From Opitutus sp. (GTDB lineage: Bacteria; Verrucomicrobiota; Verrucomicrobiia; Opitutales; Opitutaceae): a stretch of 64,000 bases of DNA. The notes beneath the pieces are model-generated. The model searched no databases and was not told the DNA's origin. It worked only from the letters and a program-made list of their open reading frames with translations. Numbering within the stretch: position 1 is the first letter of the stretch; each line of letters begins with the position of its first letter. Of the stretch, positions 46,323-56,418 are shown piece after piece. The position numbers and the translations under genes were made by a program. Where the stretch lies: contig JANPZY010000004.1 in the NCBI GenBank assembly GCA_024707325.1, positions 62,001-126,000 on the forward strand. The letters are read 5' to 3'.

Positions 46323-46858
46323 CAGATCGATCGGAGCGTGAACTGCGCGGTGAGAATGCGCGCGGTGTTGTGGCCGGTGCCGCCGAGCTTGAGTTTGATC
46401 CGGCCGTTGAGCTGAACCTGTTTGACCATGCTGAGCGTGGTCGTGGAGCTGCCGTCGGCTTTGGTGAAATTGAAAGCGAGGGTGTCGATATCGCGAAACG
46501 TGCGTTGCGCGACGCCGTCGACGGAGCGCGTGAGCGTCTGGGTGGCCGCGTCGTAGGTATAGACCACGGATTGAACGCCGGCGCCGCTGGCGGCGGGCAG
46601 CGTGCCGCCGAGTTCGGAGACGGAGGCGCTGGTGAGGGTGGTGAACTGGCGGACGTCCTGGCCGACTTGCTCGAGAATCAAACGGCTCTCCGCGTTCATC
46701 ACCGTGTAATTGCCGAGGGCGTGATTGCCGCGAGCGATCGCGACGATGCCGGTGAGAGAAGCGACGCTAAGCACGAGCATCAGCGCCATGCTGATGAGCA
46801 CTTCGGTGAGCGTGAACGCCGCACGGCGGTCGGATTTTCTAGAAACCCGCGAAAACAT
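46322..46858 (-). CDS. PilW-like prepilin-type protein
   Basis: A 178-residue protein with a prepilin leader (SRKSDRRA|AFTLTEVLISMALMLVL; Glu at +5). The body has Thr/Ser-rich beta segments typical of minor pilins. ATG 46858 is preferred because it begins just before the leader; it overlaps the upstream gene by 20 nt. Its stop overlaps the next ATG (ATGA). Confidence 0.83.
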   Translation of the reverse strand: MFSRVSRKSDRRAAFTLTEVLISMALMLVLSVASLTGIVAIARGNHALGNYTVMNAESRLILEQVGQDVRQFTTLTSASVSELGGTLPAASGAGVQSVVYTYDAATQTLTRSVDGVAQRTFRDIDTLAFNFTKADGSSTTTLSMVKQVQLNGRIKLKLGGTGHNTARILTAQFTLRSI

Positions 46859-47321
46859 AATCGCTGAGGCCTCGCTCGCTGAGGCGCACGTAGGTGGAGG
46901 GAGTCTTGGTCTTACCGAACGCGTCCACGTAGCTGACCGTGATGAGCGCCTCGGCCTTGCCGTAGGGCGGATTGCCGTCGCCAAAGGGCTCGAGCACGGT
47001 GAATGCGGCCTGGACGGTGAAGTTGGTCGGCAGATCGGTAAAACCTTCGGTGGCGAGATTGGTGATGTCCACCGGCTGCGGCTTATCCAGATACTCGGAC
47101 TTGATGGAGCTGTAGGTCTGCGAGCGGAGATTTTCGACCTGGGTGGTGATGATCTGCGAGGCGAGCGTTTCGAGACGGGCAGAGGTCGCCAGACGATTGC
47201 CGATCTTCAAAACCGCAAACGTCGGCGCCAGGATGAACGCGATCAGCACGATCGCGATGATCACCTCGACCAGCGAATACGCGTCCGCGCCGCGCTGTGG
47301 AATGGCTCGAGGGGAAGACAT
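46839..47321 (-). CDS. PilV-like prepilin-type protein
   Basis: A 160-residue protein with a leader ending in a YSLVEVIIAIVLIAFILAP helix (Glu at +5 of the mature form), of the PilV/GspI type. It is first in the unit pilV-pilW-pilX on the minus strand. These subunits usually prime pilus assembly. Together with the pilB/pilT/pilC genes at 56-62 kb, they supply parts of a type IV pilus or type II secretion pseudopilus. Confidence 0.82.
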   Translation of the reverse strand: MSSPRAIPQRGADAYSLVEVIIAIVLIAFILAPTFAVLKIGNRLATSARLETLASQIITTQVENLRSQTYSSIKSEYLDKPQPVDITNLATEGFTDLPTNFTVQAAFTVLEPFGDGNPPYGKAEALITVSYVDAFGKTKTPSTYVRLSERGLSDYVFAGF

Positions 47322-47512
47322 GAACACGAGGGAAACACCCTAGAAATCGGCTCAAAGCTGTGGCAATTAAATCATGCCTTTGCGAACGGATTGTTTTGGC
47401 TCTGCACCAGAGGTTTACGATGTTCGCACAGAACGTGCCACTCCGCCCTGCAGCTCGTGAGCGCGCAGTGCCGGCCGGCCTGTGACGATCCTCGGCGCGG
47501 GGGAAAACAGCC

Positions 47513-49144
47513 TCACGCATCTCGCGCAGACTTTCCGAACCGGCGACGAACGGCGCGCGAGTAGGCGATGACCGGAGCCAGCGCAATCAAGGACAGGCTC
47601 GCGACGACGAGCATCTGATATTGCTCGGCCTGCGGATCGGCGAGGATCGAGCGAGCGATCGGGTCGTTGGCGTGTTGAGCGAACGCGATCGGACCTTCGG
47701 CGGCGATCCGTGCGACGGCGAAGCTGCCGGCCTGCGCCGTTTCCCAGCCGGCGGCGCTGAGCCAGCCATACGCTTTCACCCCGAAAGAGGCAGCGCCGAT
47801 CACGAGGTAACCCACGACGAAGTTGCCGAAGGAAAACAAGCCGAGTCCGATGCTGCCGAGGGAAAACGCGCCGATCGAAATGGCTCCAATGCTAAACGGA
47901 GCCACCGCGAAACCGCCCCAAGCCATGATCAATCCGTAAGCACGATCGCCCCCGGCGAACCAGCCGAATACCGGCCCCGCTCCTGCATCGGGCGAAGAGA
48001 AACGGACGTGCACCAGCGGCACGCCGAAAAGGCGCACGCGACTTTTGTATTCGCTCGCGGACGATCCGACCTGGTCGATTGCGTGGGTGAAATACTCCGG
48101 GTGAGCGCGACGCTCGGCCGTGCGGAGTGCGCGCATGCGCTTCATCACGCCCGCCAGTCCCATCGGCCAGAGAACGATGAACGCGAGCGCGATCACCTGC
48201 GCGACGGCGGTGAAAACGATGCGGTGTTCCCACCAGCGAAACGACGCGAAGCGAAGCAGGAGAATCGCGGCCATCACTCCGAGCGTCGAGACCAGAGCGG
48301 CGATGGTAATTTTCACGACGGCGCGGCGCTCGCGCGGCGTGCGTGATTGATCGAGATTCGTGCGAAGAGTGAGAACGGCGGAGACGAGTCCGGACGTCGA
48401 CGTGATGATGGTCGCTAGCGTGGTTGTCTTGGCGAGCATCCCTCCATGCGCGGCCGCAGCGCCGAGGCCCGCGGCTTTCGCGGGCGCGGCGAGTTCCGGC
48501 AGTGCCGCGAGCACGCCGAGCGTGAACACGCGGCCTGGCGTGCTGCGCTCGAGCGCGCCCTCGACGAAGGCGAGAACTTGTTCCTGCAGAATCTTGCGAC
48601 CGCGGGAGAGCCGTTGCTTGACGGTGTCTTCCGTCAGGTCGAGGGCGGCGGCGACGTGTTCGATGGAGCGGTGTTCGCGATAGTAGAGAATGAGTGGCTC
48701 GCGGTAATTCTCCGGCACGCGCTCCAGCGCGCTCCACATGAGGGCCTGTTCCTCCTTGTGTGCGGCAACATCAGGCGTGGGTTGATCGTTGGACGGAAGG
48801 AAATCGGCGGAATCTTCGATCGACTCGGCGTGGCGGACGGGCTCGCGTCCATCGGCGCGGCGCAGGCGGCTGATTTTGAAACGCAAAATTCCGCAGAGCC
48901 ACGCGCGGAGTTTTTCGGGTTCGCGCAAAGTGGCGAGCTGGCGCCAGGCATCGATGAACGCGTCTTGGGCGAGGTCCTCGCTTTGACTCAGTTGCCCCGT
49001 CGCGGAATAGGCGAGGGAGCAAAGCAGACGCTGATAACGTTCGACGATCTGGCCGAAAGCGCGGCGATCGCCTGCGAGCGTGGCGGCGACGAGTTCTGCG
49101 TCGGAGGGAGCGACGACGGGAGTCATGGGATCGGGCGCGTGCAT
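47513..49144 (-). CDS. ECF-type sigma factor fused to a membrane domain
   Basis: A 543-residue protein. Residues about 15-90 are sigma region 2 (LSQSEDLAQDAFIDAWRQL), and 130-190 are region 4 (ALERVPENYREPLILYYREHRSIEHVAAAL...KQRLSRGR). After 200 come hydrophobic helices (about 280-345), then an unusual Gly-rich repeat (about 415-465, FSIGAISIGAFSLGSIGLG, with a G every four to six residues) and a last helix. The membrane part likely tethers and gates the sigma factor, replacing a separate anti-sigma. The ATG at 49126 (MTPVVAP) is an alternative start. It is divergent from the CIA30-like gene with 215 nt between. Confidence 0.88.
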   Translation of the reverse strand: MHAPDPMTPVVAPSDAELVAATLAGDRRAFGQIVERYQRLLCSLAYSATGQLSQSEDLAQDAFIDAWRQLATLREPEKLRAWLCGILRFKISRLRRADGREPVRHAESIEDSADFLPSNDQPTPDVAAHKEEQALMWSALERVPENYREPLILYYREHRSIEHVAAALDLTEDTVKQRLSRGRKILQEQVLAFVEGALERSTPGRVFTLGVLAALPELAAPAKAAGLGAAAAHGGMLAKTTTLATIITSTSGLVSAVLTLRTNLDQSRTPRERRAVVKITIAALVSTLGVMAAILLLRFASFRWWEHRIVFTAVAQVIALAFIVLWPMGLAGVMKRMRALRTAERRAHPEYFTHAIDQVGSSASEYKSRVRLFGVPLVHVRFSSPDAGAGPVFGWFAGGDRAYGLIMAWGGFAVAPFSIGAISIGAFSLGSIGLGLFSFGNFVVGYLVIGAASFGVKAYGWLSAAGWETAQAGSFAVARIAAEGPIAFAQHANDPIARSILADPQAEQYQMLVVASLSLIALAPVIAYSRAVRRRFGKSARDA

Positions 49145-49359
49145 GTTATGGAATGCTTTTACGTGCCCGGGAAGGGGGAAGAGGTGACAAGGAATCTAGA
49201 TTCCCTCGCTTGGAAAACTGGCGAGTGACCGGAGATCGGGGCGGCATCATCGCGCTTCCGGCGACGGTGGAGAAAGGTTTTTTGGGGAGACTTGTCACCG
49301 GAGGAGCGGGTTTGGGCACTGATGGGCGAACACACGTTTGAACCCAACTCACATCTCCC

Positions 49360-49959
49360 ATGAAAACTCCCACTGTTTCGTTCCTCTGGCGCTGGACCAA
49401 GGTCACGATCATCGTCGGCGTCGTCTTCTGCGCGCTGCATCCGTATGCGAAAGCCGGCGCGCCGGCGCTGATCGATGATTTCTCCGATCCGATGCGGCAC
49501 GGCGCCCAGCGGCTTTTGTTCAACGACAAGGATCTCGGTAGTCAGTCGCACGCGACGCAGATGTGCGCGGATGGCGTGCTGAAAATCGAAGGCGAGCTGG
49601 TGCCGGGCCGCGGCGTGCCGGCGTTTATCAGCGTGCCATTGATTCTGACGGCGGACATGCAGCCGCAAGATCTGAGCGCCTATGAAGGCGTGCGGCTGCG
49701 CGTGAAGGTGAACAAAGGCATCTTGTCGGTGCAGGTCGCGAGTTCGGAAGTGACGAATTTCGATTATCACACGGGCGGCCCGGTGGTGGCGAAGCGCGGC
49801 GAGTTTCAAGAAGTCCGGCTGGCGTTCAAAGACATGAAACGTGGCTGGTCGGAGCAGACCCGGCTGAATCTGAAGACGATCACGAGCGTGAATCTCGTGG
49901 CCTTCGGCATGGCGAAGGATGCGTTCTCCTACGAAGTGGACGAAATCGGCTTCTACTGA
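49360..49959 (+). CDS. CIA30-like (complex I intermediate-associated protein 30 domain) exported protein
   Basis: A 199-residue protein with a signal-anchor-like N-terminus (VTIIVGVVFCALHPYAKAGA) and a CIA30-type galactose-binding-like domain: LIDDFSDP at about 38, LSAYEGVRLRVKVN, and a C-terminal SYEVDEIGFY. In bacteria this domain is found in exported proteins that probably bind carbohydrate. It is divergent from the anchored sigma factor and may be its target (inference). The acyltransferase follows after 20 nt. Confidence 0.75.
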   Translation: MKTPTVSFLWRWTKVTIIVGVVFCALHPYAKAGAPALIDDFSDPMRHGAQRLLFNDKDLGSQSHATQMCADGVLKIEGELVPGRGVPAFISVPLILTADMQPQDLSAYEGVRLRVKVNKGILSVQVASSEVTNFDYHTGGPVVAKRGEFQEVRLAFKDMKRGWSEQTRLNLKTITSVNLVAFGMAKDAFSYEVDEIGFY

Positions 49960-49979
49960 GCGCGCACGACTTTCTTCCC

Positions 49980-51247
49980 ATGAGCCCGTCAGCAGTTTCT
50001 CCGGCGCGGTTGGATTATCTCGATGCGACGCGCGCATTCGCGCTGGTGCTCGGCGTCGTGTTTCATGCGAGTCTGTCGTTCATGCCGATCTTCATGGGCT
50101 GGGCGGTGCAGGACATCTCGACGGGAACGGCGGTCGCGACCTTCGTGACGATCAGCCATTCGTTTCGCATGGAGCTGTTTTTCCTGCTGGCGGGATTTTT
50201 CGGCTGCGTGACCTTGCAGCGAAAAAGCGTGGGCGAGTTCGTGCGCGGGCGCTTCGTGCGGATCGTGGTGCCGTTTGTCGTCGGCTGGTTTCTGCTGCGG
50301 CCGCTGTTGGTGTCCGGTTGGCTCATGGGCAGCGCGAGCCTGCGCGGCGACTACGCGTTCTGGCCGAACATCGTCGCGGGTTTCAAAACGCTCGAAACGC
50401 TCCCGGCGGGAATTTTCACGGGAACGCACCTGTGGTTTCTGTATTACCTGACATTGCTGACGGGCTTGGCGCTCGCGGTCCGGGCGTTGATTGGCGCGAC
50501 GGGGACGATGGGTGATGCGATCATGCGCGGTGCGGACGTTGCGACGCGCTGGGTGGCGAAGTCATCGCTGGCGATTCCGGTGCTGGCGGTGCCGACGGCC
50601 GTGGCGCTTTGGTTCATGCGCTTCTGGGGAATGGACACGCCGGATCAGTCGCTCGCGCCGCACTGGCTGGTGCTTGCCGTGTATATGGGATTTTTGGACT
50701 TGGCTGGCTGGTTGGTCGCGGGCGAGGCACTCTGATCGAAGAACTGTCGCGCTTGAGCGTGGATCGCTGGCTGTGTGCGACGGTGGGCATCTCAGGCGTG
50801 TTGTGGCTGGGACGCCTGCAAGGTGATCTGGCGCATCCGCACTACGCAGCGTTGAAGGCGGGCTTCGCGCTCAGCTATGCAGCGACCATGTGGTCGCTGG
50901 TGTTTCTGACGATGGGCATGTTTCGGAAAATCTGTGCGGAGGAGCGCCGGTGGATCCGCTATATCGCCGATTCGTCGTATTGGATGTATCTCGTGCACCT
51001 GCCGATCGTGGTGTGGTTGCAGGTGGCGATCGCGGAGGTCGCGTTGCGCTGGTCGGTGAAACTCGGAGTCGTGTCGGCTGCAACCGTCGGTCTTGCGCTG
51101 GTGACGTATGATTTGTTCGTGCGCTCGACGTGGGCGGGCTTGGTGTTGAACGGGCACCGGCGCGAGCGGGCGATGGCGGGATGGTTGCGACGCGCGGCTG
51201 CGCACAGCCAACGTGGCGAAACGTCGCTGTCAGGAACCTCGGTGTAG
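49980..51247 (+). CDS. Acyltransferase family 3 (OafA/OpgC-like) membrane protein (one net frameshift)
   Basis: A polytopic acyltransferase. RLDYLDATRAFALVLGVVFHAS at the N-terminus carries the catalytic-type Arg and His of the family, followed by about ten helices. The frame fails at a T5 run (50691-50695); adding one T turns YMGFLDLAG into YMGFFGLGWLVGRG, and the second frame continues to YIADSSYWMYLVHLPIVVWLQ, a family hallmark, for 422 residues. It probably acylates a glycan during export. It lies directly after the CIA30-like gene. Confidence 0.85.
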
Positions 51248-51312
51248 AAACAGAGACCGTCGGCACGCCGGTGCACCGCACATGCGGCCTGCGCAGCTCT
51301 CCACGTGCTGCG

Positions 51313-52848
51313 CTAGAAGAACAGCGCGCGATCGAGCGAACGATACTGGATCGCTTCGAGCAGATGCGGTGACTCGATGCGGTCGCTGCCAGCGAGATCG
51401 GCGATCGTGCGCGCGACCTTGAGCACGCGGTCGTAGGCGCGGGCGGAGAGATTCAGTTGCTCCATCGCGCGCTGGAGGAGATCGCCGAGTGCGGGATCGA
51501 TCGCACAATGTTTCGCGATCTGCGCGTGGGTCATGCGCGCGTTGGCGACGGTTTTGGTGCCGTGGTAGCGCTCGTGCTGACGGGCGCGCGCGGATTCGAC
51601 GCGGTTGCGGATGGTCGCTGAATCCTCGCCGGGTTGCGACGAGCGCAGTTCGGTCAACGTCAGGGCGGGAGCGTCCACATGAATGTCGATGCGGTCGAGT
51701 AACGGTCCGCTGATGCGCGAGCGGTAACGCTGGATTTGCGTGGGCGAGCAACGGCACTCGCGACGCGTGTCACCGAGATAGCCGCACGGGCATGGGTTCA
51801 TCGCCGCGACGAGCATGAAGGCGCACGGCAGCGTGATTTTACCTGCGCTGCGGCTGATCGTGACGGTGCCATCCTCAAGCGGCTGGCGCAGCACTTCGAG
51901 GGCCGAGCGTTTGAACTCAGGCAACTCGTCGAGAAACAGCACGCCGTGGTGGGCGAGCGAGATTTCTCCAGGCCCGGGGATCGCGCCGCCTCCGAGCAGA
52001 CCGACATCCGAGATCGTGTGATGCGGACTGCGAAACGGCCGCGTGCCCCAGGAGAGTTCGCCGCTCAACGTGCGGCCCGCTGCGGAGTGGATGCTGACGA
52101 TCTCCAGCTCCTCGTCGATCGTCGGCGCCGGCATGATTCCGGGCACGCGTTTCGCGATCATCGATTTTCCCGCGCCGGGCGGGCCGATCATCATGACATT
52201 GTGTCCACCGGCCACCGCGACTTCGATCGCGCGACGCAAGGCGTGCTGGCCTTTGACTTCGGAAAAGTCGCCAGCGGAGGCGAACGATACAGTGTTTCGG
52301 TTGTGTCGCTCCGCCACCACCGGCGGAAGCGGCCGTTCGCCCGTGAGAAAACGCACGGCCGCGTCGAGCGACGGCACTGCGTGCACGGTGACGCCCTCAA
52401 CATTGGCGGCTTCCTGGGCGGACACCGGTGGCAGAAGCAGACCGCGTTTACCGAGCTTTCGCGCGAGTCTTGCCATCGCGAGCGCGCCGCGCACGGGCCG
52501 CGTGGCGCCGGACAAACTTAGCTCGCCGGCGATGAGCCAGTCGGAAAGCGAGTCAGCCTTCAGTTGCTCCGTGGCGGCGAGAATGCCGAGCGCGATTGGC
52601 AGGTCATAAAACGGACCTTCTTTTCTGAGGTGACCGGGTGCGAGGTTGATCGTGGTGCGCGTGCGCGGCGGGCGAAAGCCGCTGTTGCTGAGCGCGGAAA
52701 ACACGCGGTCGTCCGATTCCTTCACCGCCGCGTCGGGCAACCCGACGAGAATCAATTTCGGCTCGCCGGCTTCACCTGCGTTGACCTCCACGAAAACCAA
52801 CTCCGCATCGATGCCGTTGAGGGCCGCTGATGGGATCGTGGCAAGCAT
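51313..52848 (-). CDS. comM: YifB/ComM-like Mg-chelatase-family AAA+ ATPase
   Basis: A 511-residue AAA+ helicase-like protein. N-terminal ChlI-type domain (about 20-140, [20 protein letters not shown] start), Walker A GPPGAGKS at 222-229, Walker B FLDELPEF at about 300, and a C-terminal Mg_chelatase_C segment ending in [17 protein letters not shown]. ComM promotes branch migration in natural transformation (family knowledge), which fits with the nearby pilus genes. Confidence 0.95.
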   Translation of the reverse strand: MLATIPSAALNGIDAELVFVEVNAGEAGEPKLILVGLPDAAVKESDDRVFSALSNSGFRPPRTRTTINLAPGHLRKEGPFYDLPIALGILAATEQLKADSLSDWLIAGELSLSGATRPVRGALAMARLARKLGKRGLLLPPVSAQEAANVEGVTVHAVPSLDAAVRFLTGERPLPPVVAERHNRNTVSFASAGDFSEVKGQHALRRAIEVAVAGGHNVMMIGPPGAGKSMIAKRVPGIMPAPTIDEELEIVSIHSAAGRTLSGELSWGTRPFRSPHHTISDVGLLGGGAIPGPGEISLAHHGVLFLDELPEFKRSALEVLRQPLEDGTVTISRSAGKITLPCAFMLVAAMNPCPCGYLGDTRRECRCSPTQIQRYRSRISGPLLDRIDIHVDAPALTLTELRSSQPGEDSATIRNRVESARARQHERYHGTKTVANARMTHAQIAKHCAIDPALGDLLQRAMEQLNLSARAYDRVLKVARTIADLAGSDRIESPHLLEAIQYRSLDRALFF

Positions 52849-52869
52849 GCGCCGGGCGAGGTTCGTGGG

Positions 52870-53727
52870 CTACGCGACGGCCGAAGTGGCCGCAATGGAC
52901 CGGCCCTCGATGATGGCGATGTTGCGCGCGACGGCGTCGAGATAGGGATTGGTGCCGTCGGGCAGGCCGAGGAAGCGGTAGACGGCCTGAAAATCGTGGG
53001 TGAGTTTTGGCAGCACGAGCTTGCGCCAAAAATCGGGCGTGCGCGCCTGCAGATCGGACGCCGAGCGGAAGATCCGGCGTTCGGCCGGAACGTGTGCGTA
53101 GTCGTCGGACTCGCAGAACTCGCGGTAGAGGATCTCGAGTTCGTCGGGATAATCCGGCGCGGCCATTTGCCCGAGGTAATCGGCCGTCGCGAGAGCGCAG
53201 CCGATGAACCGCTCGGTATCGTCGCGAAAATGGAGACGTCCGATCTGCTTCGCCGCGCCCGTGCAGTTGATCGCGCCAAGCACGCCGCTGATTTCACCTT
53301 CGTCCACGCCGGCGGAGGGAAGATACGAAGCGGCAAACGCTGCGCTACGGAGAACGTGGCAATAAGTGTATTTGGCGCCGGTGCCCTCGGTATCGGAGCG
53401 CAGCTTCAAATATCCGACGTCGTGGAGCAGGGCGGACACGATGCCCAACTCGAACTGGCGTGGCGAGAGCGGCCAGCCATCGGTGGCGCGGTAATTTCCC
53501 TCGAGGAGCAACGCCATGCAGAGGGTGGCCTGCAGGGTGTGCTCAAGATCGTGATACGCCAGATCGATCGGATGATAGTCCGGGTGCGCCCCGGTAAACA
53601 TATCGATGACGGTGGTCGCCACCCGGTCGATCAGCGCGGGCTGTTTACCAGGATAGGTGCGACGGAAAATCTCTCCCAGATGGTCTGCAACGGCACGGGA
53701 ATTCTTGGTGTCGACGGGCGGCAACAT
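52870..53727 (-). CDS. HD-domain phosphohydrolase with PDE-like motif
   Basis: A 285-residue soluble protein with YHDLEHTLQATLCM (about 60) and ALLHDVGYLKL (about 95), which resemble the paired YHNxxHA and HDxxH motifs of eukaryote-type cyclic nucleotide phosphodiesterases, and a later TADYLGQM (Asp). These would bind two metals. The substrate, a nucleotide or second messenger, is unknown. It sits 21 nt before comM on the same strand and may be co-transcribed with it. Confidence 0.75.
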   Translation of the reverse strand: MLPPVDTKNSRAVADHLGEIFRRTYPGKQPALIDRVATTVIDMFTGAHPDYHPIDLAYHDLEHTLQATLCMALLLEGNYRATDGWPLSPRQFELGIVSALLHDVGYLKLRSDTEGTGAKYTYCHVLRSAAFAASYLPSAGVDEGEISGVLGAINCTGAAKQIGRLHFRDDTERFIGCALATADYLGQMAAPDYPDELEILYREFCESDDYAHVPAERRIFRSASDLQARTPDFWRKLVLPKLTHDFQAVYRFLGLPDGTNPYLDAVARNIAIIEGRSIAATSAVA

Positions 53728-53836
53728 GGGAGAGTGGGCTGGAAAGCGCGCCGACGTGCGTCCGGTCGCGAGTGGACGCGGCCATTAAGAATTTGCGAAG
53801 TTCACGCGCAAGCCGAAATCTGGCGCGGAGATAGGC

Positions 53837-54421
53837 ATGATCCTCGGTGTCACAGGCGGGATAGGTTGCGGTAAATCGAGCGCGGTCGCGATGTTCGCGA
53901 AGGCGGGCTTTCGCATGCTCGATTCCGATCGCTTGATCCGCGAGCACGTGCTCGCAGACGCGGAGGTGCGCGGGTTGTTACGCGAGCGTTTCGGTCAGGA
54001 GGTGCTGACCGCCGAGGGAGCGGTCGATCGAGCCCGGCTCGGTGCGGCGGTGTTTTCGGACTCGGCTGCGCTGGCGTGGTTGGAAAGCGTGACGCACCCG
54101 CGACTGTTCGCGTTGTGGCGCAAGGCGTTTGCCGAAGATCCCAAGGCAGCGTGGGCTGTGGAAGTGCCGCTCCTTTTCGAGAAAGGCTTGGAGAATTGGT
54201 TTGATTTCACAGTATGCGTCGCGTGTTCTCCGGAGCGACAACTAGCCCGACTGGAGCAGCGCGGTTTGCCACGCGCGCTCGCCGAGCAACGAATATCCAA
54301 GCAACTGCCCCTCGCGCGTAAGATCGAACAGGCCGATTTTGTTTTATGGAACGACGGCACGCCGGAGTTCCTCCAAGCGGAAATCCGGCAACTCATCGAA
54401 GCGCTGACGGTCATCCGCTAA
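53837..54421 (+). CDS. coaE: Dephospho-CoA kinase
   Basis: A 194-residue P-loop kinase that makes CoA in the last step of its synthesis. P-loop GGIGCGKS at 7-14, LDSDRLIREH at about 29, and WAVEVPLLFEKGLE in the CoA domain. It has a GGAG Shine-Dalgarno-like site. It starts a run of + strand genes with rho 57 nt later. Confidence 0.96.
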   Translation: MILGVTGGIGCGKSSAVAMFAKAGFRMLDSDRLIREHVLADAEVRGLLRERFGQEVLTAEGAVDRARLGAAVFSDSAALAWLESVTHPRLFALWRKAFAEDPKAAWAVEVPLLFEKGLENWFDFTVCVACSPERQLARLEQRGLPRALAEQRISKQLPLARKIEQADFVLWNDGTPEFLQAEIRQLIEALTVIR

Positions 54422-54478
54422 GAAGTTCGCCCGCGGTGGCGGCTCCCGTCGCTTCATTTTCCACGCCCGCAATCCACC

Positions 54479-56404
54479 ATGGAACTCCCTCCTAAGAACG
54501 ACGACGAGACTGCGTCCGCCGCCGCCGATAGCGAAGGCGCCACGCCGAAGAAGACGGCGAAGCGCAAGACCACCCGCGCTCCTCGCGGTCCCCGGAAGGC
54601 GAAGACCGCCGCCTCGGCCGAAGCTGAGCTCCCTCTCACGGAAGCGCGCCCCGAACCCTCGTCGGAGCCCAAATCCGAACCGAAACCGGAACGCCACGAA
54701 CCCGCGTCGGCGCCGGCCCCCGCGGCTGAGGAACGTGCTCCGCGCGAAGAGCGAAAGCCGCGCGCAGAGGAAGCACCGTCGAGCGAAGCTCCCACAGCTC
54801 CGGCGCAGGAGGCCCCGCAAGCTTCCGACTCCAATGCTCAACCGTCCGAAGGCGAACAACCGCGTCGCGACGATAACCAAGGCGGCCGTGGCGAGTGGCA
54901 GGACCGCGGTGGCGGCGGTGGTGGTGGCCGAGATTTTTGGAAGCGCAACAAACGCAAACGCGGTCGCCACGGTGGCGGCGGCGGACACTGGCAAGGTGGA
55001 GCGCAGGGCGGTCGCGAACAGCACCCGCCACAACCACCTCCGCCGAGCAATGCGCCGGTCACGGGCGAACTTCCCAATCCCTCGCGCTTCAACGATCTCG
55101 CTGCGCTCGAAACGCTAGCCACGGAGATTTCCTCCGGCGGCGGCGAGCCGGTTTATCTCCACGAGCTCTACGCCCGCACGCTGGCCGATCTGACGCAATA
55201 CGCGCGCGGTCTCGGCGTGACGATCGAGGGTGCGCCGAACCGCCGTCAGTTGCTCACGCAGGTGCTGGCGACCGTCGCCGAGCAGAAGCGCCCGTTGCGT
55301 GACCGTGGTTACATCGATGTGACCGATCGCGGCGCGTTCGTGGTGCATGAGCACGTCAACTATCGGTTGTATCCAGAAGATGCATACCTGCCGGAAAGCC
55401 TCATCAAGCTCTACGGCTTGAAGCGTGGCCATCGCGTCGAGGTGCTCCTGCAGGCGCCGCAGCCCGGCGAGCGCTGCCCGTCGGTCGTGCGCGTCGACAC
55501 CGTGATGGGCCTGCCCGCGGCGGAGATCTCGAAGATCACGCCGTTCGAGGAACTGGTGCCTTATTATCCGCTGAAGCGCATTCTGCTCGAGCGCTCCGAG
55601 CCCCAGAAGGATGTTTCGATGCGCGCCATCGACATCCTTACGCCGATCGGCTTCGGCCAGCGCGCGTTGATCGTGGCGCCGCCGCGCACCGGCAAGACCG
55701 TGCTGCTGCAGAATATCGCCAACTCGATCACCGAAAACAGTCCGCACGCGAAACTGATTCTTTTGCTGATCGACGAGCGCCCCGAAGAAGTCACCGACTT
55801 CAAACGTCACACGAAAGGCGAGGTTGTTTCCTCGACGTTCGACGAGACGCCCGAGAGTCACGTGCACTGCGCCGAAATGGTGATCGAGAATGCGCGCCGT
55901 CGCGTCGAGATGGGCGAGCACGTCGTCATCCTGCTCGATTCCATCACGCGTCTCGCACGCGCCTACAACGCGCTCACCGGCAACCAGGGCAAAACGATGT
56001 CCGGCGGTCTCGAGTCGAACGCGCTGCAAAAGCCCAAGCGCTTCTTCGGCTCGGCCCGCAATATCGAAGGCGGCGGCAGCCTCACGATCATCGCCAGTGC
56101 GCTGATCGACACCGGCAGCCGCATGGACGAAATCATCTTCGAAGAGTTCAAGGGCACCGGAAATTGCGAAGTCCACCTCGACCGCGGTCTGGTGGAGCGG
56201 CGCATTTTCCCCGCGATCAACATCGATCGCTCCGGCACCCGTAAGGAAGAACTCATTTACCACCCGGAAGAGTTGCAGCGCATCTACGGGCTGCGGCGCG
56301 CGATGCAGGGCCTTGGCCCGATCGAGTCGATGGAGATGCTTATCACGCGGCTCAAGAAGACCGCTTCGAACGCCGAGTTCCTGCTCGCTCTCGGCAAGCA
56401 ATAG
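54479..56404 (+). CDS. rho: Transcription termination factor Rho with long disordered N-terminus
   Basis: A 641-residue hexameric RNA helicase. Residues 1-200 are an insertion-like low-complexity region: Lys/Glu/Pro/Ala repeats, then Arg/Gly-rich stretches (about 138-180). A Rho N/RNA-binding part follows (about 215-370, RDRGYIDVTDRGAFVVHEHVN), then the ATPase with Walker A PPRTGKT (K406), a Q-loop/R-loop region and VVILLDSITRLARAYN. Extended N-terminal domains are known in Rho of Actinobacteria and Bacteroidetes, where they bind RNA. It is followed within 14 nt by the pilB-like gene. Confidence 0.96.
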   Translation: MELPPKNDDETASAAADSEGATPKKTAKRKTTRAPRGPRKAKTAASAEAELPLTEARPEPSSEPKSEPKPERHEPASAPAPAAEERAPREERKPRAEEAPSSEAPTAPAQEAPQASDSNAQPSEGEQPRRDDNQGGRGEWQDRGGGGGGGRDFWKRNKRKRGRHGGGGGHWQGGAQGGREQHPPQPPPPSNAPVTGELPNPSRFNDLAALETLATEISSGGGEPVYLHELYARTLADLTQYARGLGVTIEGAPNRRQLLTQVLATVAEQKRPLRDRGYIDVTDRGAFVVHEHVNYRLYPEDAYLPESLIKLYGLKRGHRVEVLLQAPQPGERCPSVVRVDTVMGLPAAEISKITPFEELVPYYPLKRILLERSEPQKDVSMRAIDILTPIGFGQRALIVAPPRTGKTVLLQNIANSITENSPHAKLILLLIDERPEEVTDFKRHTKGEVVSSTFDETPESHVHCAEMVIENARRRVEMGEHVVILLDSITRLARAYNALTGNQGKTMSGGLESNALQKPKRFFGSARNIEGGGSLTIIASALIDTGSRMDEIIFEEFKGTGNCEVHLDRGLVERRIFPAINIDRSGTRKEELIYHPEELQRIYGLRRAMQGLGPIESMEMLITRLKKTASNAEFLLALGKQ

Positions 56405-56418
56405 CCGGCGCAGTCTCC

